Below are positions 47,354-56,820 of a DNA stretch of 64,000 nucleotides, in pieces. The DNA lies in contig JBCCHF010000026.1 in NCBI GenBank assembly GCA_039028895.1, positions 31,082-95,081 of the forward strand, read 5' to 3'. This DNA comes from JAHDCJ01 sp039028895 (GTDB lineage: Bacteria > Bacteroidota > Bacteroidia > Chitinophagales > Saprospiraceae). The position numbers were made by a program, and so were the translations under genes. The notes beneath the pieces were generated by a model. It searched no databases. It was not told where the DNA came from and saw only the letters and a list, made by a program, of their open reading frames with translations. The number at the start of each line of letters is the position of its first letter. Position 1 is the first letter of the stretch.

Positions 47354-47482
47354 TAGGGTGATAATGATTTTCAGAGGACAGAATTTGTAACAAATTAGAA
47401 AATTATCATCGATTAATCAACCTCAGAACTACTGATTTGTTGTATACTTATCAACTTGTTGACATTTATTACCTTTGGGGCA

Positions 47483-49681
47483 ATGACCAAAAGCCTGAAA
47501 ATATCCTCAATGATGGCCATGATGCTAATGCTTATATGGCCAACAGGGCAAATTTTTGCCCAAGGTTCACCTTATAATTGGGAGACTGCCATTTATGCGG
47601 ACGACGTATGGAGCTATTTTCTTGGGGTTTCACATCCATCTCCGGTTTGGCACCTTGCTCCATTTGATGATAGCGGATGGCCAACAGGGCAAGGTAGTGT
47701 AGGTTATGGTGATAATGATGATAACACGATCATCCAACCTGTTACTTCTGTATTTATGCGTCATGAATTTACAGTGACAGATAAAGAATCATTATTGGGC
47801 GCTGTATTACATGCAGATTATGATGATGCCTTTGTCGCCTATCTTAACGGCACCGAAATTGCAAGAGCCAATATCGGTGAGCCGGGAGTGATGCCTTTGT
47901 TTTTTAATCTGGCCGATGGTGATCATGAAGCACAGCTTTACCAGGGCGGAGACCCTACAGCATTTTTTGTGTCTGGCAATGAGGTGGAGCAATTGTTGAT
48001 TGAAGGGGTGAATGTTCTGGCTGTTCAGGTACATAATTGGAGTAGTACTTCTTCAGATTTGACTTCAAATTTCTTCCTCTCATTTGCCTTGCAGCAGGGG
48101 GATACCCAATTTGGGGCTACCCCTTCCTGGTTTTCCGAACCAGACTTTTCATCCGACTTGCCCCTTATTATGATTGATACCGATAATGATGAAATAGTCG
48201 ACGAACCCAGGATAGACGCTCATATGAGCATCATCGACAATGGTCCGGGTAATCGGAATTACTTTATTGATCCGCCGAATAACTATGATGGCCAAATTTC
48301 TATCGAAATCAGAGGGGCCTCTTCACAGATGTTTCCCAAGAAAAATTATGGGTTCGAAACCCAGGATAGCCAGGGTGAAAATAATAATGTTTCCCTGCTG
48401 GGAATGCCAGAAGAGAATGACTGGGTACTACACGGACCTTACTCCGACAAAACCCTTTTAAGGAATGTTTTGGCTTACGAAATGGGCAAGAGGACTGGTC
48501 GCTATTCACCCAGAACCAGGCTTTGTGAATTGTATATTAATGATGATTATCGCGGCGTCTATGTATTGACTGAACGGATCAAGCAGGATAATAACCGTGT
48601 GGATATTGCCAAACTAACAGAAAATGACATTGCAGGTGATGAATTGACAGGAGGCTATATCTTCCAGATTGACAGAAATGCCACAGGAGATCCTGACATC
48701 GGCTGGACAACCCCCTATACCCCGTGGCTGAATTATGTTTATGATGATCCTGATGGCGATGATATCTTGCAACAACAAAGGAATTATATCAGCAGCACCA
48801 TGCTGAGTTTCGAAGCGGTAATGAACGGACCGGATTTTGATAATCCCACCATTGGTTACGCCAATTGGATGGATGTGGGGTCTTTTATCGACTATTTCCT
48901 GATCAACGAAATTTCGAAAGATGTCGATGCTTTCAAGTTAAGTACGTTTATATACAAAGACAAAGACAGTAATGACCCCCGCTTTAATATGGGACCAATT
49001 TGGGATTTTAATCTCGGCTTTGGAAACTTTGATTTTTGTAACCCTAACCCCCAGGGATGGGCGTACGACTTTTCACAAACCTGTGGCTCAATATTACCGA
49101 GTTGGTTGTTTAGAATGTTGGAAGTGGATGCTGTAAATGACCAGATGAAATGTCGCTGGGAATCACTCAGAATGGGCACTTTCCATACCGACACACTTAT
49201 GCATTTTATCGATTCCATGTCAATGGTCGTTGATGAATCAAGACAAAGGAATTTTGAAAGATGGCCTGTCCTGGGAGAATGGGTATGGCCAAATCCACAA
49301 ATCGGGGAAACTTTCCAGGATGAGGTAGATTACCTGAAAAACTGGCTCCAGGCTCGTCTGAACTGGATGGATCAGAATATGCCCGGAACTTGTTTGGTTT
49401 CATCAACAATTTCTTTGAATGAACAGGTTAAGATCGCAGCTTTCCCAGTTCCATTTTCTGAAAAGGTATGGTTTGATATCTCCGGATTTGAGCCATTGTT
49501 TTCAGCTGACAGGATTGAGATTACCGATGCTTTGGGCAGTAAGATAGCGGTTATCAGGCCGGAAGCGTTATTTTGGGATGGACAGCGGCTAAATGGAACC
49601 CCAGCCTCCCCGGGCATTTACTTTTACCATTATATCCATGATGGTAAATCCGTTTTCACTGGTAAATTGATCAAACAGTAG
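47483..49681 (+). CDS. CotH-family protein with T9SS sorting domain
   Basis: A 732-residue exported protein; ATG at 47483 is chosen over a TTG 27 nt upstream because it begins a clean signal peptide (MTKSLKISSMMAMMLMLIWP). After a jelly-roll part (about 20-210), residues about 250-570 form a CotH-kinase-like domain (IEIRGASSQMFPKKNYGFE, DWVLHGPYSDKTLLRN, YRGVYVLTERIKQD, MGPIWDFNLGFGNF). The last 90 residues are a type A T9SS tail (FPVPFSEKVWFDISG ... GIYFYHY). Bacteroidota CotH proteins are thought to act as surface or spore-coat-type protein kinases. The 3' end overlaps the decarboxylase gene by 11 bp. Confidence 0.88.
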   Translation: MTKSLKISSMMAMMLMLIWPTGQIFAQGSPYNWETAIYADDVWSYFLGVSHPSPVWHLAPFDDSGWPTGQGSVGYGDNDDNTIIQPVTSVFMRHEFTVTDKESLLGAVLHADYDDAFVAYLNGTEIARANIGEPGVMPLFFNLADGDHEAQLYQGGDPTAFFVSGNEVEQLLIEGVNVLAVQVHNWSSTSSDLTSNFFLSFALQQGDTQFGATPSWFSEPDFSSDLPLIMIDTDNDEIVDEPRIDAHMSIIDNGPGNRNYFIDPPNNYDGQISIEIRGASSQMFPKKNYGFETQDSQGENNNVSLLGMPEENDWVLHGPYSDKTLLRNVLAYEMGKRTGRYSPRTRLCELYINDDYRGVYVLTERIKQDNNRVDIAKLTENDIAGDELTGGYIFQIDRNATGDPDIGWTTPYTPWLNYVYDDPDGDDILQQQRNYISSTMLSFEAVMNGPDFDNPTIGYANWMDVGSFIDYFLINEISKDVDAFKLSTFIYKDKDSNDPRFNMGPIWDFNLGFGNFDFCNPNPQGWAYDFSQTCGSILPSWLFRMLEVDAVNDQMKCRWESLRMGTFHTDTLMHFIDSMSMVVDESRQRNFERWPVLGEWVWPNPQIGETFQDEVDYLKNWLQARLNWMDQNMPGTCLVSSTISLNEQVKIAAFPVPFSEKVWFDISGFEPLFSADRIEITDALGSKIAVIRPEALFWDGQRLNGTPASPGIYFYHYIHDGKSVFTGKLIKQ

Positions 49682-50909
49682 CCAGCTCAGGCAAGGTTTC
49701 GAGGAACTTTTCAATGGTTTCAGGTGAAACATGATCCATCACGACGATCTTGTACCATTCCGGTTTACCCGAATGTTTATTGGGGACTAAGCCAAAGGTG
49801 TTTGCGCTCTTTTCGGGAATGTCCTCAGCCCAGATAGTCACAATATTTGAATTGGTTTCCCGAAAATACCGGATGCCTAATGTCGTTAGTTTCGTACATA
49901 ACCATTCGGTACGGTTAACAAGCGTATTTATCCTTTCAAACCAACCATGAGGGCCGTAGCTCGTTAGGATCATCCAAACAGAAATGGCATTAGCTCCTGA
50001 ACGACTTCCGCTTAAAGTGGAATCCAGGCCTTTTACATATTGAGCTTCAGGAGTCACGGCATATTCCATCATCCCTTTCCTTGCTAAAAATATGCCGGTT
50101 CCATAAGGCGCCTGTAATTTTTTGTGGGCATCCATTGTAATGGAATCTACTGCCGGATTAGCGAAAGTTAGTTGTTTGTCGTTGGTGCTAAATGGATGGA
50201 AAAAACCACCATAAGCGGCATCTACATGAACTTTGTATGGCAGGTTGTTTCTGGAAAGCGCATCCAGGTATGTATCTAAATTATCAACGGATCCGAACAT
50301 GGTGGTCATCATATTGGCGACAACGATAATTTGGCGAATTCCATTTTCCCTTGCTGATTTTAGTTTGCTGTCTAGATCATCTTTACATACTTTGCGGGTA
50401 TCCTTTTCGATGTTTATTTTGATGAGATGAATATTCAAAATATTGGCTGCCTTGTCGATCGAATAATGAGTATCTGTACTGCAAAGAATGGCAATATTAT
50501 GGATCTCAGCGGCTTTATTTTGCATGAAATAATTCCTGAATATCCATAAAGCCTGGATGTTGGCTTCCGTTCCCCCTGAAGCAATATAACCATCCTGGCC
50601 ATTAGGTGCTCCGTTCATAATATCTTCAGCACAGATTCTGATAACTGTTCTTTCCAGTTCATGTGATCCTTTGAAGAAAGGTTCTGAATGTCCGAGCGTA
50701 TGACAGCCGATATGGTTGGGGTTGTTCAATAATGCCGTAAGAAATGGTGCATCCTGCAGGAAGGATGCCTGGTGATTAAAGACCTTTTCATCAAGATAGG
50801 AGCCAGGAACACCAATTATAGTTTCATCTCTGAAATCTGTGTTTTGTAGTAAGCAATTTATAACTGTTTCACGAATCGCTTCTTTCTTTAATTTTTTCCA
50901 ATTTCTCAT
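49671..50909 (-). CDS. Group II PLP-dependent decarboxylase
   Basis: A 412-residue enzyme with the group II amino-acid decarboxylase layout: SGGTEAN (111-117), His148 stacking on PLP, Asp230 of HVDAAYGG, and the Schiff-base lysine in MDAHKKL (Lys263). Size and the short C-terminus resemble histidine or aromatic/aspartate decarboxylase-like members; substrate cannot be read from the sequence. It likely makes an amine or beta-alanine and is divergent to an Lrp/AsnC regulator gene that may control it. Its 3' end overlaps the CotH gene. Confidence 0.88.
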   Translation of the reverse strand: MRNWKKLKKEAIRETVINCLLQNTDFRDETIIGVPGSYLDEKVFNHQASFLQDAPFLTALLNNPNHIGCHTLGHSEPFFKGSHELERTVIRICAEDIMNGAPNGQDGYIASGGTEANIQALWIFRNYFMQNKAAEIHNIAILCSTDTHYSIDKAANILNIHLIKINIEKDTRKVCKDDLDSKLKSARENGIRQIIVVANMMTTMFGSVDNLDTYLDALSRNNLPYKVHVDAAYGGFFHPFSTNDKQLTFANPAVDSITMDAHKKLQAPYGTGIFLARKGMMEYAVTPEAQYVKGLDSTLSGSRSGANAISVWMILTSYGPHGWFERINTLVNRTEWLCTKLTTLGIRYFRETNSNIVTIWAEDIPEKSANTFGLVPNKHSGKPEWYKIVVMDHVSPETIEKFLETLPELATV

Positions 50910-51051
50910 GATATATTATTTGAATTTTCATCCAAATAACTTTAATGATATTGTTATTGTCAATAGTAGTAGATTATTTTTCTATGTTTTTATCCTTTTG
51001 ATGAAAAAATTTCAGTTATTTAATAATTGTTGAGTCAAATTGTGAAAATTT

Positions 51052-51513
51052 ATGGTACTTGATTTTTATGATAAGCGGATTTTGCACCATTTGCAATTAA
51101 ATGCAAAGGTGACTCACCGAAAGATGTCGGAGGAACTTGGGCTATCGCTAACCGCAGTTTATGAGCGGGTAAAAAGATTGGAGCGAAATGGTATCATTAA
51201 GAAATATTCGATAGAAGTGGATGCCTCGAAATTGGGTAAAAAGCAAAAGATCTTTTGCTTGGTCAACCTCAAGAATCATTCAAAAAAAGAGTTCTCAAGG
51301 TTTGTAGGTCAAATGGATGGGTTTAGCGAAGTTATGGAATGTTATCAATTGGCTGGAGAGTTTGATTTTATGTTAAAGGTACTGGTGAGAGATATCGCCG
51401 ACTATCAGGAATTTATTATTGACAAATTTGGTGAGTTGGAGAATGTGGCACAGGTGAAAACAGCCTTTGTTCTTTCAGATGAGAAAATATCCGAAATTAT
51501 TCCAGTTGATTAA
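51052..51513 (+). CDS. Lrp/AsnC-family transcriptional regulator
   Basis: A 153-residue regulator: winged HTH (residues 1-60; ILHHLQLNAKVTHRKMSEEL, LSLTAVYERVKRLE) and a RAM ligand-binding domain (about 65-150; FCLVNLKNHSKKEF, YQLAGEFDFMLKVLVRDI). Members sense amino acids. It lies divergent to the PLP decarboxylase across a 142-bp AT-rich gap, so that gene is its most likely target. Confidence 0.92.
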   Translation: MVLDFYDKRILHHLQLNAKVTHRKMSEELGLSLTAVYERVKRLERNGIIKKYSIEVDASKLGKKQKIFCLVNLKNHSKKEFSRFVGQMDGFSEVMECYQLAGEFDFMLKVLVRDIADYQEFIIDKFGELENVAQVKTAFVLSDEKISEIIPVD

Positions 51514-51517
51514 GGGC

Positions 51518-51543
51518 TTGTTTGACAATCATGGCTAAATTTG
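51518..51543 (+). promoter_or_regulatory. Putative Bacteroidota promoter of galE
   Basis: TAAATTTG at 51536-51543 fits the Bacteroidota -7 box (TAnnTTTG) and a TTG at 51518-51520 lies upstream. The spacer of 15 nt is a little short, and the box sits 31 nt before the galE ATG. Supported by motif only. Confidence 0.4.
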
Positions 51544-51574
51544 CGGCAATTATTACATAAATCTACAATAGTTA

Positions 51575-52594
51575 ATGGCAAAGGTTTTAGTTACAGGTGG
51601 AATGGGATATATCGGCAGTCATACGATTGTCGACTTAATAAACAAAGGGTTTGAGGTCATATCAATTGATAATTTCGTTAACTCCTACCCGGAAACCCTT
51701 GATCGTATTGAAAAGATTACCAGACAGCGAGTAGCTAACTATAATATTGACCTTTGTGATAAGTTGGGTGTTAAATCTGTTTTCAAGCAGCATCCTGATA
51801 TTGCAGGAGTGATACATTTTGCGGCGCTCATTTATGTCAATGAATCTGTAGAACAACCTATCAGGTATTTTGATAACAACCTGAATAGCTTGCTGAATAT
51901 TATGGCTTGCATGAACGAAAGTAGAGTAAACAATCTGATATTTTCATCATCCTGCTCAGTCTATGGAAATGCCACGGATCTTCCGGTAACGGAAAAAACA
52001 CCATTTGGCCAGGCAGAATGTCCATATGCAAGGACTAAACAGATTGGCGAACAGATGATTGTCGACTACTGTAAAGCCTATACTGAGCGCAATGCGGTTA
52101 TTCTTAGATATTTCAACCCAGCTGGTGCACATGTTTCAGGTCAATTAGGAGAAAAGCCAAAGCAAGAGAATACGCATCTTATTCCGGTGATTACCGAAGT
52201 TGCTTCCGGACATAGGGCCTCCATGACTGTTTTTGGGGTTGATTACGAAACCAGGGATGGAAGTTGCTTAAGAGATTATATTCATGTTATGGACCTTGCA
52301 GATGCGCATAGCAAAGCTTTCCAGTATTTGCTGGATGAGCAAAATAGTCGAAACTGTGAGGTTTTTAACCTGGGATCAGGGCAGGGCGTTACTGTTTTGG
52401 AAGCTATCAATGCTTTCGAAAAAGTGACAGGTATTTCTCTAAATTATCGCATTGGTTCAAAAAGGGAAGGAGATGTCGGTGCGATTTACGCAGATACGTC
52501 TAAAGCCAAATCTGTCCTGAATTGGGTTACTTCCAACGACATTGAATCCATTATGCACACCTCCTGGGACTGGGAGCAGAACAAAAATGCATAA
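51575..52594 (+). CDS. galE: UDP-glucose 4-epimerase
   Basis: A 339-residue SDR-type epimerase: NAD-binding GGMGYIGSHTIVDL at the N-terminus, YxxxK as YARTK (with SSSCSVYGNATDLP before it), RYFNPAGAH and the DGSCLRDYIHVMDLADAH signature. It interconverts UDP-glucose and UDP-galactose for polysaccharide synthesis in the cytoplasm. The length matches GalE. It stands alone with a possible promoter 31 nt upstream. Confidence 0.95.
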   Translation: MAKVLVTGGMGYIGSHTIVDLINKGFEVISIDNFVNSYPETLDRIEKITRQRVANYNIDLCDKLGVKSVFKQHPDIAGVIHFAALIYVNESVEQPIRYFDNNLNSLLNIMACMNESRVNNLIFSSSCSVYGNATDLPVTEKTPFGQAECPYARTKQIGEQMIVDYCKAYTERNAVILRYFNPAGAHVSGQLGEKPKQENTHLIPVITEVASGHRASMTVFGVDYETRDGSCLRDYIHVMDLADAHSKAFQYLLDEQNSRNCEVFNLGSGQGVTVLEAINAFEKVTGISLNYRIGSKREGDVGAIYADTSKAKSVLNWVTSNDIESIMHTSWDWEQNKNA

Positions 52595-53035
52595 ACAAAC
52601 CTATTGCCCCGAATTAAGGAAAAGATGTCGAAAAATGGCAAATAGTGTCATTTATTACTATGTCTTGGTAGTCATTTAAGGTCGGTTTGATATGGATTTA
52701 GCATAAAATTCAGGTAAAAAAATGGAATAATGATGTCACACCCTTAAGTGTATACGCATTCGCTTACCGTATCTGAAACAATGAAAAACTAATTTTATAA
52801 ATAATTGATATACAGTTAATTTAAAATTAGAATAATGTTTGAATGTGAGCCTGATTTATGTCAATGAAATTTACTTTTTATTGTCACCCAATATGCGACT
52901 TCTGTTACTTTTATCAGTTGGAATGGAGCTAAATTGTGACTGCTCTTAAAAATGCTTAAACATTCTGGGGCTCCCTGAAAAGAACCCAAACGCTTTTCAG
53001 ATATTCAAACAACCTGTGACTTCTAACCTTCCGTA

Positions 53036-53224
53036 TTACGATACGGCTATTTTTTCTACCCAAACTGTTTTTTCAGCATCCTGGAGATAGTAACCAGCTT
53101 GAATTCTTGAAATTTCATTTACTTCCAAACGTGTGAAATTATTCCTACCCGGACTAGAGCTGATACTACGCCTATACTTGGTTAAGTATGGTTCTATATC
53201 ATCGGCGTAAACTCCCAGGGTGCT
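53036..53224 (-). pseudogene. Possible gene remnant without start codon
   Basis: An open minus-strand frame of 62 codons, closed by TAA at 53036-53038 and bounded upstream by a stop at 53225-53227, with no ATG and only one late TTG. The encoded residues look protein-like (ADDIEPYLTKYRRSI, NNFTRLEVNEISRIQAGYYL, WVEKIAVS). It is most easily read as the 3' end of a decayed gene. Family not recognised. Confidence 0.3.
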
Positions 53225-53441
53225 TTATTTGAAAGTTAGTTTGGTTTTCAAAATGAAGCTTTGAAAACTTTGAGAAATATTACAAGGGTGCGATACTTGT
53301 TTATCTCGACATCGGATTTTTCAACTATCGACAACAATTCGATGTTATTTTAAGAGGATAGCTAATAGCTTTAAAGACATTTAAATATTAGTCTTTCCTA
53401 ACCCGGAAATCAGTCAACTGAGACCTGATTACTAACTATTA

Positions 53442-53479
53442 GAGGCTGCCCAACGCCAGTGGGCAGCCTCATGTTTTTT
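53442..53479 (+). terminator. Strong rho-independent terminator
   Basis: A perfect 10-bp GC-rich stem (gaggctgccc/gggcagcctc, 9-nt loop) followed by T6 on the plus strand. The reverse direction has no T-run, so it does not serve the VPS10-type gene. The nearest intact plus-strand gene, galE, ends about 850 bp upstream. Confidence 0.75.
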
Positions 53480-53555
53480 AGGCATGGATAAAAAAACGGA
53501 TCCAACGTAGAGCCCGGCTCAAACAATAGTTGGTGACTTTTGTTTGATTCTATCT

Positions 53556-56500
53556 TTAATCATCCAGGATGATTGCATTGATCTCCATATCGCGTACCAT
53601 TTGATTGAATTTAGGTAACTCCGTTTTGATGACCTGGTCTAGGGCGGCCAATTCTTTGTCAATTAATCCGGTTATCTCATCTTTCACAGCTACTGCCTGC
53701 TTGGTAGGGGCGTAGTTGCCAATTCTCATTAGTGAGTTGAGATGCGCTAATTTATTATTGAGCCTTACCGGGAAATTTAATGGATCTTGGCGGCTTTGAT
53801 TCTTGGTCTGGTACAAGTTCTTTTCCACAACAGTCATTGAGGAGTCGATCTGATCTGCAAGATCTATGAGTCCATCGTAACCATCCTTATCTTTGAGACG
53901 TTTGGTATAATTTTTCAATTGCTTCCTGACGTCTCTGATCCTGATTATGGCTTCATGGGTTTCGGTCAATTTGTCCTGTATGTCCCTGATGAAATCAAAC
54001 TGCGCCTGCATTTCTTCGGGAGTAGAGGTAGATCGCGGGTCTTTGAGGATGACAAAATCCTGTTCCTGTGAATCATTGCCTACCGTCAATTTGACTTTAT
54101 AATTTCGGGGAATGGCAGTAGGCCCGTTGAGGCTTCCCCACCAGAGGATCATACCGTCAAACCGTTTGGCACTAGGGTAATTCATACCCCAGTTGAACAT
54201 ATTACCATGTTGATTGACCTTTAATTTATCAGCATTTTCTTTGGCATTTGTTGAATATGTTCTTATTTCAGTACCATCTTCTTCCATAAAAGTCAGACTA
54301 ACTTCTGTGGTGTCTGGTTTGTCTTTTAGATAAAAGTGGACCATAACTCCTGAAGGATGATTGATACCGGCATTTTTCACATTTTTATTCTGACGGCCTC
54401 CCATTTTGTAACTGTCCATTGGTTTGTACAAGTGGGCTGGTCTGTCAACAATATTATGGTCAAATTGATGGAAGACTGTCAGGTCATCTATCATCCAAAT
54501 ACCGCGGCCCTGCGTTGAGGCAATCAGGTTATCATTTTTAATCGCAAGATCTGTAATTGGGACAATCGGTAAATTCATCTGCATGGATTGCCAGTTGGCG
54601 CCATCATCGAAAGAAATATACATACCGCTTTCAGATCCGGCATATAATAAGCCCTGTCGTTTGGGATCTGCCCTGATCGCTCTGGTAAAGTGTTCGCCAT
54701 CAATACCGTTGGTAATCTTGGTCCAGGTCTTGCCGTAATCTTTGGTTTTGTAGAGGTAAGGTTGAAAATCACCTGTTTTGTACAAGCTTCCAGCGATGTA
54801 AGCACCTCCGTCGACAAAAGGATCGATATCAATACAGTTGATCATGAGCCATTCGGGTAAATGGTCAGGGGTAACATTTGTCCAGTTTTCTCCTCCATCC
54901 TTAGTTAAATGTAAAAGACCATCGTCAGAGCCAGTCCAGATCAGACCTTCTTCTGTTGGTGATTCTGCTGCAGCAAAAATGGTACAGTAGTATTCCACGG
55001 AAGTGTTATCCTTGGTAATCGGACCTCCGGAAGGCCCCATTTTAGTTGAATCGTTAGTCGTAAGATCAGGACTAATAATTTCCCATGAAGCCCCTTCGTC
55101 ATACGACACATGAACGTGCTGGGAAACTGTGTAAAGCTTTTTGGGATTGTGCGGAGAGAAAAAGATAGGGAAGTTCCACTGGAAGCGATAACGCATGCCT
55201 TCAACGCCATGGCCCATTACATTATCTGGCCATACATTAACGGCTCTTCTTTGTTTTGTACGATGATCGTACCTGGTCAGGAAACCATCATAGCTGCCGC
55301 CATAAACGATTTCGGGGTCAACCGGGTCAGGTGCCAGGTGAGCTGATTCGCCTCCGGCGGTTGGCTCCCAATCATCTTCTCCAATCGAAGATCCTGAAGT
55401 CCTGTGAGCTATGCGGAGTGTGCTGTTATCTTGTTGAGCCACATAAATCCGGTATGGGAAGTGATTATCGGTAGTCACCCTGTAAAACTGGGCAGTTGGC
55501 TGATTGTAGTAGGTAGACCAATTATCTCCTGCGTCGAATGAGACCTGGGCTCCTCCATCGTCAGCAATGACCATGCGCTGATTGTCTTCGGGGGCGATCC
55601 AAAGATCATGATGATCGCCGTGTGGTGCCACATAAGGTGTAAATGTCTTTCCACCATCTTTTGAGCGATGGTATCTGACATTCAAAACATAGACAATGTC
55701 TTCATCCTGGGTATCGGCATAAATCCGGGTATAGTACCAGGCTCTTTGGCGAAGTGATCTGCTGCTATTCATTTTTCGCCATGTTTTTCCTGCATCATCA
55801 GAACGGAAAACACCACCTTTTTCATTTTCGATAATGGCAAATACACGATCAGGGTTGACTGGAGAAACACTAATTCCAATAATACCTAATAAGCCTTTAG
55901 GAAGGCCGTCGTTTCTTGAAATGTCTTCCCATGTTTCGCCACCGTCAGTACTTTTCCACATGCCTGAATCTTCGCCACCGCTGGAAAAACTATATGGGGT
56001 GCGGTTAACCTCCCAGAAACTGGCGTACATGATTCTTGGATTACTTGGATCTAGCACGAGGTCAACGGCCCCGGCTTTATCACTTACGTACAGTATTTTT
56101 TCCCATGTTTTTCCGCCATCTATTGTCCTGAATACACCACGTTCCTCTGTGGGTTTGTAGATGTTGCCCATTGCAGCAACATATACAATGTCAGGATTCT
56201 CAGGATGAATTCTGACACGGGATATATGTCTGCTATCTTTGAGTCCAATCTGCTCCCACGTTCTTCCGGCGTCGACACTTTTCCACATGCCATAGCCATG
56301 GGAAACATTGCCCCTAAGTGTCTTTTCACCGCCGCCGACATAAATGATATTGTGATTGGATTCGGAAACAGCTACAGCCCCGATTGAGCCTCCGAAATAG
56401 CCATCAGAAATGTTTTGCCAATTTGAACCGCCATCTTTCGTCCGCCAGACGCCACCTCCGGTAGCTCCAAAATAGTATAGGTTGGGTTTCCCGGGGACGC

Positions 56501-56711
56501 CGGTGACCGCTGCTGATCTTCCACCACGCCAGGGTCCGATATTCCGCCATTCGGTTGAAGAGAATAACTTATCATCGTATGGTTTTGCGGTAGTAGCTAC
56601 AGAAGTAGATGTAGTTGGCTTTTTTGACTTTTTAGCCTTTTGGGAAATTCCCGAGACAACCATGAAAAAGAAAAAACCTAAAGAAAATGCAAGAGAGAGA
56701 TAGGCCTTCAT
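53556..56711 (-). CDS. Exported BNR/VPS10-type beta-propeller protein
   Basis: A 1,051-residue protein with a signal peptide (LAFSLGFFFFMVVSG). About residues 50-740 form sortilin-like or glycosyl-hydrolase-like beta propellers with many Asp-box motifs (TKDGGSNW, SVDAGRTWEQ, TIDGGKTWEKI, STDGGETW, SDDAGKTWRKM, SFDDGANW). A C-terminal helical part (about 910-1030) follows, with no T9SS tail visible. Bacteroidota proteins of this type are annotated as VPS10 or WD40/YVTN/BNR repeat proteins; binding or degradation of sugars or peptides in the periplasm is plausible but not shown. Confidence 0.85.
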   Translation of the reverse strand: MKAYLSLAFSLGFFFFMVVSGISQKAKKSKKPTTSTSVATTAKPYDDKLFSSTEWRNIGPWRGGRSAAVTGVPGKPNLYYFGATGGGVWRTKDGGSNWQNISDGYFGGSIGAVAVSESNHNIIYVGGGEKTLRGNVSHGYGMWKSVDAGRTWEQIGLKDSRHISRVRIHPENPDIVYVAAMGNIYKPTEERGVFRTIDGGKTWEKILYVSDKAGAVDLVLDPSNPRIMYASFWEVNRTPYSFSSGGEDSGMWKSTDGGETWEDISRNDGLPKGLLGIIGISVSPVNPDRVFAIIENEKGGVFRSDDAGKTWRKMNSSRSLRQRAWYYTRIYADTQDEDIVYVLNVRYHRSKDGGKTFTPYVAPHGDHHDLWIAPEDNQRMVIADDGGAQVSFDAGDNWSTYYNQPTAQFYRVTTDNHFPYRIYVAQQDNSTLRIAHRTSGSSIGEDDWEPTAGGESAHLAPDPVDPEIVYGGSYDGFLTRYDHRTKQRRAVNVWPDNVMGHGVEGMRYRFQWNFPIFFSPHNPKKLYTVSQHVHVSYDEGASWEIISPDLTTNDSTKMGPSGGPITKDNTSVEYYCTIFAAAESPTEEGLIWTGSDDGLLHLTKDGGENWTNVTPDHLPEWLMINCIDIDPFVDGGAYIAGSLYKTGDFQPYLYKTKDYGKTWTKITNGIDGEHFTRAIRADPKRQGLLYAGSESGMYISFDDGANWQSMQMNLPIVPITDLAIKNDNLIASTQGRGIWMIDDLTVFHQFDHNIVDRPAHLYKPMDSYKMGGRQNKNVKNAGINHPSGVMVHFYLKDKPDTTEVSLTFMEEDGTEIRTYSTNAKENADKLKVNQHGNMFNWGMNYPSAKRFDGMILWWGSLNGPTAIPRNYKVKLTVGNDSQEQDFVILKDPRSTSTPEEMQAQFDFIRDIQDKLTETHEAIIRIRDVRKQLKNYTKRLKDKDGYDGLIDLADQIDSSMTVVEKNLYQTKNQSRQDPLNFPVRLNNKLAHLNSLMRIGNYAPTKQAVAVKDEITGLIDKELAALDQVIKTELPKFNQMVRDMEINAIILDD

Positions 56712-56820
56712 AAGATTTGGATTTTTGGTGAAGACCTAAATTTCCAAAATCTGAACCGGAATAGAAAAACATTCGGTGTATAAGTCAGAAAATCTTGCAA
56801 TCTGGCTGTTCAAAGATCAA

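Larger units (their letters stand above)
52595..53555. other. Long non-coding gap with decayed sequence
   Basis: Roughly 960 bp without an intact gene. It holds an 8-bp stem-loop (52975-53000, ctgaaaag/cttttcag), coding-like fragments without start codons on the minus strand (53036-53224) and on the plus strand (about 53265-53365), and a strong plus-strand terminator at 53442-53479. This suggests decayed genes or an uncharacterised transcript ending at that terminator. Confidence 0.5.

Noticed and set aside
47470..47477. TACCTTTG as promoter -7 box of the CotH gene
   Set aside because: It lies only 5 nt before the chosen ATG and lacks a correctly spaced TTG.
53265..53365. Short plus-strand open fragment in the long gap
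   Set aside because: Only about 35 codons, no ATG; kept as part of the decayed region rather than as a gene.
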